The notes below the pieces were generated by a model. It had not been told where the DNA came from, ran no database searches, and saw only the letters and a program-made list of their open reading frames with translations. From an uncultured Devosia sp. (GTDB lineage: Bacteria > Pseudomonadota > Alphaproteobacteria > Rhizobiales > Devosiaceae), in NCBI GenBank assembly GCA_946480655.1, contig CAMLKN010000050.1, positions 1-12,429 on the forward strand: a stretch of 12,429 bases of DNA. The letters are read 5' to 3'. Every line of letters starts with the position of its first letter. The stretch's first letter is position 1. Shown here piece after piece: positions 6,940 to 12,429 of this stretch. The translations under genes were made by a program, and so were the position numbers.

Positions 6940-6977
6940 GTCTTTTCTTGAGCCTGCAATTGCCTCATATAGAGGGC

Positions 6978-7604
6978 ATGACCAGCGAGGCCGGAAACAC
7001 CCCCGAGACCGAAGACGCGACGCGCCGCTCCATCGGCGCGCGGCGCAATCCAGCCAGCGAGGAGGCCATCCTGGATGCCGCCGAGGCGGTGCTGCGCGAA
7101 AACGGCATTGCCGGCTTTTCCATCGAGGCGGTGGCGCGGCGCGCGCGGGCGGGCAAGCCGACCATTTACCGCTGGTGGCCGCATCGCACCGCGCTGATGC
7201 TCGACGTCTACAAGCGCTTCAAGAATGCGAAGGCCTTTCCCGATACCGGAAGCCTGCGCGGCGACCTCGTCAGCTTCCTCGGCGATCACCTGCTCGGCTT
7301 CTGGAACGGGAGCCTCTGCGGCACGGTCTATCGGGCCCTCGTTGCCGAGGCGCAGACTGACCGGGATGCGGCGAAAGTGCTCAATGCCTATCACGCCGAC
7401 CGCAAGGCCTATTCCGCCCGCATCGTCGAGCGGGCCAAGGCGCGCGGCGAGGTGCCCGCAGATGCCGACGCGGACCTCGTCATCGACCTTGTCGTCTCCC
7501 ATGCCTGGCACCAGCTGCTGCTGGGGCAAACGGAAGACGCCCTCAAGACCGTGCCTCAGGTCGTCGACATGATCCTCAGGGGCGTGCCGGGCTTCCGGGA
7601 GTAG
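6978..7604 (+). CDS. TetR/AcrR family transcriptional regulator
   Basis: A 208-residue regulator. After a polar N-terminal extension of about 25 residues comes the TetR DNA-binding domain: ILDAAEAVLRENGIAGFSIEAVARRARAGKPTIYRWW (31-67), with the recognition helix around AGKPTIYRWW. The rest is helical and should form the ligand-binding and dimer domain. The ligand cannot be told. The frame is also open to a TTG at 6948, but ATG 6978 is preferred because it is a standard codon with an AGAGGG just before it. That spacing is only 1 base, and a CATATA box at 6966 would even allow a near-leaderless transcript. It is divergent from the small membrane protein gene with two shared operators, and convergent with the parvulin gene, from which a hairpin separates it. 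Confidence 0.92.
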   Translation: MTSEAGNTPETEDATRRSIGARRNPASEEAILDAAEAVLRENGIAGFSIEAVARRARAGKPTIYRWWPHRTALMLDVYKRFKNAKAFPDTGSLRGDLVSFLGDHLLGFWNGSLCGTVYRALVAEAQTDRDAAKVLNAYHADRKAYSARIVERAKARGEVPADADADLVIDLVVSHAWHQLLLGQTEDALKTVPQVVDMILRGVPGFRE

Positions 7605-7613
7605 CGGCGTTAA

Positions 7614-7639
7614 AAAGCCCGGAGCGATGTCCGGGCTTT
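7614..7639. terminator. Bidirectional rho-independent terminator between tetR and ppiC
   Basis: A 10-bp perfect stem (AAAGCCCGGA / TCCGGGCTTT) with a 6-base loop lies between the two converging stop codons. On the minus strand it is followed by a run of Ts (the AAAAA at 7612-7616), so it should end the parvulin transcript efficiently. On the plus strand the T-run is short. Confidence 0.88.
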
Positions 7640-7658
7640 CCGCAACTTGATAGGGCTC

Positions 7659-8600
7659 TTACTGGCCCGCGGCGGCGGCCTCGGCGGCCTCCTGGGCGTC
7701 GAACTTGGCCTTGAGCTCGGGGTCGGCGATGTCCACGGTGACGCCGCTCATCAGTTCTTCGACCTTGGCGGTGAACGTATCCATCAGGAGCTGGTTCTGG
7801 ATCTGCGCCGCGACCTGTTCGAAGGCCGGCGGGGCCGACTGGCGCTTCTCTTCCAGCCGGATGATGTGCCATCCGAACTGCGACTGGACCGGCGCCGAGA
7901 CAGCGCCCGGCTCGGCCAGGGCGAAGGCGGCCTCTTCGAAAGGCGGAACCATCATGCCGCGGCCGAAGAAACCGAGATCGCCGCCATTGGCTGCGCCCGG
8001 ATCAATCGAATGTTCCTTGGCCAGGGCCACGAAATCGGCGCCGCCGTCGATCTGTGCCTTGAGGTCGTTCGCCTCTTCCTCGGTCTCGACCAGGATGTGG
8101 CTGGCCCGGATTTCGTCTTCCGGCACGAACTCGGCCGCGAAGGCATCATATTCGGCACGCACAGCCTCCTCGGTGATCGAGCCGGCAATGGCCTCGGCGA
8201 AATAGGCGCGACGCAGGGCGCGCTCTTCGAGATACTTCTGGCGCTGGGCGAAGAGCGGGGTCTGGTCCATGCCGGCGGCGCGGGCGGCATTGGACATGAC
8301 CTTCATGTCAATGAGGATGCGCACGAGGAAGGCGCGGCGCTCTTCGGGGGGCATCTGGGCCAGGTCCTGCGCCATATCCTCCGCGGCAAAGGCCAGGTCA
8401 CCCTCGGTGATAGTATCTTCGCCGATGGTGGCGACGACGGTGGCGGGATCGGGCACCGCTGGTGTCTCTGCGGCCGGGGCCTCGGGGGCCGGCGCGGCGG
8501 CATCCTGGGCGAAGGTTGCGAGCGCCGGGGCGGCAACGAGCAGGGCGGCGAGGCTGGCGGCGCGCAGCAGGCGCCAGGTCGGATTGGACATGGGGATCAC
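7659..8600 (-). CDS. Periplasmic peptidyl-prolyl isomerase, parvulin (PpiC/SurA) family
   Basis: A 313-residue exported folding helper. A signal peptide (RLLRAASLAALLVAAPALATFAQ, cleaved around residues 29-32) is followed by an Ala/Pro linker, a helical SurA-N-like region (about 55-160) and one parvulin domain (about 163-252). Parvulin marks are RASHILV (H168), the GGDLGFFGRGMMVPPFEEAAF block and FGWHII (H245). The C-terminus is acidic and Ala-rich. Start choice: GTG 8600 has AAGGAG 4 bases upstream, while ATG 8591, three codons later, would be 13 bases from it, so GTG is slightly favoured; the mature protein is the same. The gene is divergent from secA, which fits a shared role in secretion, and it converges on tetR. 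Confidence 0.9.
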   Translation of the reverse strand: MIPMSNPTWRLLRAASLAALLVAAPALATFAQDAAAPAPEAPAAETPAVPDPATVVATIGEDTITEGDLAFAAEDMAQDLAQMPPEERRAFLVRILIDMKVMSNAARAAGMDQTPLFAQRQKYLEERALRRAYFAEAIAGSITEEAVRAEYDAFAAEFVPEDEIRASHILVETEEEANDLKAQIDGGADFVALAKEHSIDPGAANGGDLGFFGRGMMVPPFEEAAFALAEPGAVSAPVQSQFGWHIIRLEEKRQSAPPAFEQVAAQIQNQLLMDTFTAKVEELMSGVTVDIADPELKAKFDAQEAAEAAAAGQ

Positions 8601-9000
8601 TTGTCTCCTTGGCCGGCCAGGACAGGGGCCGGCATGGTCAGAAAATTTCCGGCACCCCGGTCGCATGGCAAGGGGGCCAAAATGTGCCGGCAGGGGCAGC
8701 GATCACCGGCTTGTCATCATGACGGCCGACAAGGCCCATGGCCCGCGGTCCCGCAGGTGTGGCCGATTTCGGATACGTTGACAAGCCTGACCCCCACTCT
8801 TACATCTCACCCGCTTTTCATCGAGCATGGGAAAGCGGCTGCGCCCTTGGGGTGCGCTGTCCTCATGCGATAAATCCGCACTCGGGAACCGCGAGGGTCC
8901 CTCCCAGTTGTGACGAGGCGAAAGGGGCCCGCCAGCGCCCGCATCTGCAGGCCGCCCGCTCCACCAGCCCCGCCGCTCACAAACAAAGGACTAAGGAAAC
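8601..9000. other. 400-base intergenic region between ppiC and secA
   Basis: No convincing gene is present. Short open frames on both strands lack a ribosome site or overlap secA out of frame. The region holds the start-side signals of two divergent genes: AAGGAG for ppiC next to 8605, and AAGGA just before the secA ATG. A TTGACA box occurs at 8778. A small palindrome GTCATCATGAC lies at 8713-8723, of unclear meaning. The 200 bases before secA are GC-rich with no clear hairpin-and-T-run. Confidence 0.6.
8778..8806 (+). promoter_or_regulatory. Candidate secA promoter
   Basis: A perfect TTGACA (8778-8783) is followed by 17 bases and TACATC (8801-8806), a poor -10 match. If used, transcription would start near 8813 and leave an unusually long leader of about 190 bases before the secA ATG. 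Alphaproteobacterial -10 boxes are often degenerate, so this is the best candidate but not proven. Confidence 0.45.
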
Positions 9001-11715
9001 ATGGCACTTGCGTCGCTTGCCCGGAAAATCTTCGGGTCACCGTCCGATCGGCAGGTCAAGCGGTATCAGGGCAAGGTTGCGGCGATCAATGCGCTCGAAC
9101 CGGAACTGGTCAAGCTCAGCGACGATGAGTTGAGGGCTCGCACGGCCCAGTTCAAGGCCCAGATCGAGCAGGGCGCCAAGCTCGACGATCTGATCGTGCC
9201 GGCCTTTGCCACCGTGCGCGAGGCCTCCAAACGCGTGCTGGGTATGCGTCACTTCGATGTGCAGATGATCGGCGGCATGGTCATGAACGACCGCGCCATT
9301 GCCGAAATGCGCACCGGTGAAGGCAAGACGCTGGTAGCGACCCTGCCCATGTATCTCAATGCGCTGACGGGCAAGGGCGCGCATCTGGTCACGGTCAACG
9401 ACTACCTGGTCAAGCGCGACGCCGCCTGGATGGGCCAGATCTACAATTTCCTCGGTCTTTCCTGGGGTGTCATCGTCCACGGCCTTACCGATGCCGAGCG
9501 CAAGGCTGCCTATGCCGCCGACATCACCTATGGCACCAATAACGAGCTGGGCTTCGACTATCTGCGCGACAACATGAAATATACGCGCGCCCAGATGGTG
9601 CAGCGCGGGCATGAATTCGCCATTGTCGACGAAGTGGACTCCATCCTCATCGACGAGGCGCGCACGCCGCTGATCATTTCGGGCCCGTCCGAGGACAGGT
9701 CCGAGCTCTACATCAAGATCGATGGCCTGATGCCGATCATCGGCGAGGGTGACTTCGAGGTCGACGAAAAGCACCGCTCCGCAACCTATACCGACCAGGG
9801 CGTGGAGAAGCTGGAAGCGGCGCTGAGCGAGGCGGGCCTGCTGCGCGGCGGCTCCATGTATGACGTGGAAAATGTCGCCCTCGTGCATCACGCCAATTCG
9901 GCCCTGCGCGCCCACAAGCTCTTCCGCAAGGACAAGGACTATATCGTCCGCCAGACCCCTGAAGGCGGCGAGGTCGTCATCATCGACGAATTCTCCGGCC
10001 GCATGATGCCGGGCCGCCGCTATTCGGAGGGCCTGCATCAGGCATTGGAGGCCAAGGAACGCGTCAAGATCCAGGCCGAAAACCAGACGCTCGCCTCGAT
10101 CACCTTCCAGAACTATTTCCGCCTCTACAAGAAGCTGGCCGGCATGACCGGCACGGCGGCGACCGAGGCCGAGGAATTTGCCGATATCTACAAGCTCGGC
10201 GTCGTTACCGTGCCGACCAACCTGCCGGTGCAGCGCATCGACGAGGACGATGCCATCTTCCGCACCGCCGAGGAAAAGTTCGACGCCATCGCCGATCTGA
10301 TCAAGGAATGCCAGGATCGGGGCCAACCGGTGCTCGTCGGCACGACCTCGATCGAAAAGAGCGAAATGCTGGCCGACATCCTTCGCAAGAAGAATGTGGG
10401 GCAGATGAACGTGCTCAATGCCCGCCATCACGAGCAGGAAGCCTATATCGTGGCGGATGCCGGCCTGCCGGGTGCCATCACTATCGCCACCAACATGGCT
10501 GGCCGCGGTACCGACATCCAGCTGGGCGGCAATCTCGAAATGCGCATCCAGCGCGAGGCGGGTGAGCTCGAAGGGGAAGCGCGCGAGAAGAAGATCGCAG
10601 AGATCAAGGCCAAGATCGCCGAGGACAAGCAGAAGGCGCTCGCTGCCGGCGGTCTCATGGTGATCGGCACCGAACGGCATGAAAGCCGCCGCATCGACAA
10701 CCAGCTGCGCGGCCGGTCGGGCCGCCAGGGCGACCCTGGCCATTCGAAGTTCTTCCTCTCGCTCCAGGATGACCTGATGCGCATCTTCCCGGTGGAATCG
10801 ATGGATTCCATGCTGGGCAAGCTGGGCCTGGAACAGGGCGAGAGCATCACCCATCCCTGGGTCACCAAGGCGATCGAGCGGGCGCAGGGCAAGGTCGAGG
10901 CACGCAACTTCGACATCCGCAAGAACATTCTCAAATACGACGACGTGATGAACGATCAGCGCAAGGTGATCTTCGAGCAGCGTCTCGAATTCATGGACGC
11001 CGACGATGTCAGCGAGACCATTGATGAGATGCGCCATGACGTGATCGGCAATATTGTCGCCAAGGCCTGCCCGCCGCGCGCCTTCCCCGAGCAGTGGAAT
11101 ACCGAACAGCTCGCGGCTGCGGCCAAGACCTATCTCAACATCGACATTCCCGCCGCCGAATGGGCCGCCGAGGAAGGCATCGATGTCGATACGCTCGAGG
11201 AGCGCATTCGGGAAAAGGCCGACGCGCATGTCGCCGCCAAGGCCGAAAAGTACTCGCCGCAAGTTATGCGCCAGGTGGAAAAGTCCATCCTGCTGCAATC
11301 GGTGGACGGGCTCTGGCGCGAGCACCTGGTCATGCTGGACCACCTCTCCAAGGTGGTGGGCTGGCGCGGCATCGCCCAGCGCGATCCGCTCAACGAATAC
11401 AAGCAGGAAGCCTATGAGCTGTTCCAGGCCATGCTGGGGAACCTCCGCGAACTGGTGACCACCCAGATCAGCCATGTCGAACTGCAGATCCGCCAGCCCG
11501 AGCCGCCCCCGCCCCCGGCGCTCGACCTGAGCAAACTGACCGAAACCCATATCGATCCGCTGACCGGCGAGAACGACGCCGCCGGCGACGCTCCGGCCAG
11601 TCCGCAGGGCCTCACCCCCATCGACCCCAAGCTCCTCATTGGCGTGTCGCGCAATGCGCCCTGCCCCTGCGGTTCGGGCAAGAAATTCAAGCACTGCCAC
11701 GGCGCCTTCGCCTAA
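9001..11715 (+). CDS. secA: Preprotein translocase ATPase SecA
   Basis: A full-length SecA of 904 residues (E. coli has 901), the motor that pushes unfolded preproteins through SecYEG. Visible motifs: Walker A MRTGEGKT (103-110), Walker B region DEVDSIL (210-216) followed by [12 protein letters not shown], motif [10 protein letters not shown] (498-506) and motif [17 protein letters not shown] (564-578). The C-terminal zinc finger [16 protein letters not shown] (C888, C890, C899, H900) is intact; it binds SecB and lipids. A Pro-rich linker ([10 protein letters not shown]) precedes it. ATG 9001 is preceded by AAGGA at short spacing. The gene is divergent from the periplasmic isomerase gene. A methyltransferase-like gene starts 12 bases after its stop and may be co-transcribed. 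Confidence 0.98.
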   Translation: MALASLARKIFGSPSDRQVKRYQGKVAAINALEPELVKLSDDELRARTAQFKAQIEQGAKLDDLIVPAFATVREASKRVLGMRHFDVQMIGGMVMNDRAIAEMRTGEGKTLVATLPMYLNALTGKGAHLVTVNDYLVKRDAAWMGQIYNFLGLSWGVIVHGLTDAERKAAYAADITYGTNNELGFDYLRDNMKYTRAQMVQRGHEFAIVDEVDSILIDEARTPLIISGPSEDRSELYIKIDGLMPIIGEGDFEVDEKHRSATYTDQGVEKLEAALSEAGLLRGGSMYDVENVALVHHANSALRAHKLFRKDKDYIVRQTPEGGEVVIIDEFSGRMMPGRRYSEGLHQALEAKERVKIQAENQTLASITFQNYFRLYKKLAGMTGTAATEAEEFADIYKLGVVTVPTNLPVQRIDEDDAIFRTAEEKFDAIADLIKECQDRGQPVLVGTTSIEKSEMLADILRKKNVGQMNVLNARHHEQEAYIVADAGLPGAITIATNMAGRGTDIQLGGNLEMRIQREAGELEGEAREKKIAEIKAKIAEDKQKALAAGGLMVIGTERHESRRIDNQLRGRSGRQGDPGHSKFFLSLQDDLMRIFPVESMDSMLGKLGLEQGESITHPWVTKAIERAQGKVEARNFDIRKNILKYDDVMNDQRKVIFEQRLEFMDADDVSETIDEMRHDVIGNIVAKACPPRAFPEQWNTEQLAAAAKTYLNIDIPAAEWAAEEGIDVDTLEERIREKADAHVAAKAEKYSPQVMRQVEKSILLQSVDGLWREHLVMLDHLSKVVGWRGIAQRDPLNEYKQEAYELFQAMLGNLRELVTTQISHVELQIRQPEPPPPPALDLSKLTETHIDPLTGENDAAGDAPASPQGLTPIDPKLLIGVSRNAPCPCGSGKKFKHCHGAFA

Positions 11716-11727
11716 GTGGGGAGGGCA

Positions 11728-12369
11728 ATGCAATCCATGCTCGATAAGGATTGGATTGCCCTGGACGGCCGGCTTGAGCCGATCGATTTTGTTGGCTTTG
11801 CCGATGACCGGTCTCCGCCCGAGCTGGCGGAGATGGTGCTAGAGGCCTACTCGAAGCCTGGGGACTGGATTCTCGACCCGTTTGCGGGCTTGGGGACGAC
11901 ACTCCTGTCGGCGCAACGATTGGGACGGACGGCTATCGGTTTCGAGCCGAACCCGGCCCGTCATGCCTGGGTCAATGCGAGACTCTCCGCACCCAACCGC
12001 ATCATCAATGAACAGGTCCAAAGCTTGGCTGGGCATGATCTGCCCCGCTTCCAGCTCGCCTTGACCAGCCCGCCCTATCCAACGGTCCGGCTGGAGGACG
12101 ATCCATGGGGTCCGACCTATTTCGAGGATATGGCGGCAATCTTTGCACAGGTCGCCGATAGGGTGGTACCGGACGGGTATATCGTGGTGGAAGTATCCAA
12201 CATCCTGACTGAGGATGGCTATCGACCACTTGTCGGGCAGATGGCCGAGGCTTTGGGCAAAGTGTTGCGGCTAGAACGCGAGATTGCGCGCGTCAACATG
12301 TCGGACTGGCCCGCCGGACCAGGCGTCGGCCACAGCGCGCTCCTGATCTTCCGGCCTCAGGCGCGATAG
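11728..12369 (+). CDS. Small DNA methyltransferase-like protein (N4/N6 amino-methylase fold)
   Basis: A 213-residue SAM-dependent methyltransferase of the N4-cytosine/N6-adenine DNA methylase kind. The SAM-binding motif I is DPFAGLGTT (50-58), with acidic E73 at the end of the second strand (GFEPNP). The catalytic motif IV is TSPPYP (113-118), and the end GHSALLIFR matches the last strand seen in such enzymes. SPPY points to N4-cytosine or a related amino group. The order is I then IV, and no separate target-recognition domain is present, so specificity is unknown; an RNA substrate cannot be excluded. No restriction gene is adjacent. ATG 11728 has GGAGG 3 bases upstream; a GTG at 11716, directly after the secA stop, is less likely. 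Codon use (CTA, TTG, CGA, GGA) differs from secA, suggesting later arrival. Confidence 0.8.
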   Translation: MQSMLDKDWIALDGRLEPIDFVGFADDRSPPELAEMVLEAYSKPGDWILDPFAGLGTTLLSAQRLGRTAIGFEPNPARHAWVNARLSAPNRIINEQVQSLAGHDLPRFQLALTSPPYPTVRLEDDPWGPTYFEDMAAIFAQVADRVVPDGYIVVEVSNILTEDGYRPLVGQMAEALGKVLRLEREIARVNMSDWPAGPGVGHSALLIFRPQAR

Positions 12370-12373
12370 TCGT

Positions 12374-12429
12374 CTAGCAGGTCACCCGGATTTCCGCATA
12401 GCCGGTCAGGCCTTCGTCGCCGCCGGAGG
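12374..12429 (-). CDS. C-terminal end of an unidentified protein (5' part outside the window)
   Basis: On the minus strand an open frame enters from the right edge and ends at TAG (12376-12374). It encodes about 17 residues, SGGDEGLTGYAEIRVTC. It is convergent with the methyltransferase gene, the two stops being 4 bases apart, which fits the compact style of the window. The final Cys and the alternating beta-like pattern hint at an exported beta-rich protein, but this is too short to identify. Confidence 0.45.
   Translation of the reverse strand, partial: SGGDEGLTGYAEIRVTC

Noticed and set aside
8713..8723. Palindrome GTCATCATGAC upstream of secA
   Set aside because: It is a single short copy, not placed against a clear promoter box; this is not enough to call an operator.
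8807..9040. Short minus-strand frame between ppiC and secA
   Set aside because: It overlaps the secA start, has low-complexity Gly/Arg content and no convincing ribosome site.
9037..11733. A very long open frame antisense to secA
   Set aside because: It mirrors secA codon by codon in GC-rich DNA, has no family resemblance, and secA itself is unmistakable. It is a codon-bias shadow.

Overview
This is a GC-rich, gene-dense chromosomal window from an alphaproteobacterium. It most likely belongs to the Hyphomicrobiales (Rhizobiales), and a Devosia-like lineage is a reasonable guess. The guess rests on the gene set: secA divergent from a parvulin-type isomerase gene, with argJ, a GNAT gene and mutT nearby, plus a Flp-type pilin. 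It also rests on the protein signatures, not on any database search. No rRNA, tRNA, CRISPR array, insertion sequence or prophage was seen.

Layout. Positions 1-80 hold the last codons of an unidentified plus-strand gene. It converges on dsbB (minus, 84-584), with a DUF72/YecE-family gene (minus, 665-1495) upstream of dsbB. A plus-strand pair follows with a 4-base overlap: an exported staphylococcal-nuclease-like protein (1596-2441) and a lipoprotein M48 metalloprotease (2438-3913). These converge, with a 3-base gap, on a minus-strand run that reads argJ (5303-6538), GNAT acetyltransferase (4552-5301), mutT (4148-4555) and a lone Flp pilin (3917-4114). argJ, GNAT and mutT are packed so tightly that translational coupling is likely.

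Next is a small regulatory cassette: a 77-residue two-helix membrane protein (minus, 6646-6879) divergent from a TetR-family regulator (plus, 6978-7604). Their intergenic region carries two near-identical palindromes, GAAACG-N3-CGTTTC. They are interleaved with a near-consensus sigma-70 promoter (TTGAAC, 17 bases, TATATA) that points at the membrane protein gene. This is the clearest regulatory structure in the window. A strong hairpin terminator separates tetR from the convergent parvulin isomerase gene (7659-8600).

A 400-base non-coding stretch with a perfect TTGACA box precedes secA (9001-11715). Twelve bases after secA lies a short orphan DNA-methyltransferase-like gene (11728-12369) whose codon use differs from its neighbours. 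The window ends in the tail of a convergent minus-strand gene (12374-12429).

Functionally much of the window concerns the cell envelope: SecA exports proteins, the isomerase folds them in the periplasm, DsbB re-oxidises the disulfide machinery, and the M48 lipoprotein probably does quality control. The rest is arginine biosynthesis (argJ), nucleotide sanitation (mutT) and accessory genes. I see no obviously new multi-gene system. The best leads are the TetR/membrane-protein divergon, the nuclease-like protein with altered catalytic positions, and the orphan methyltransferase.
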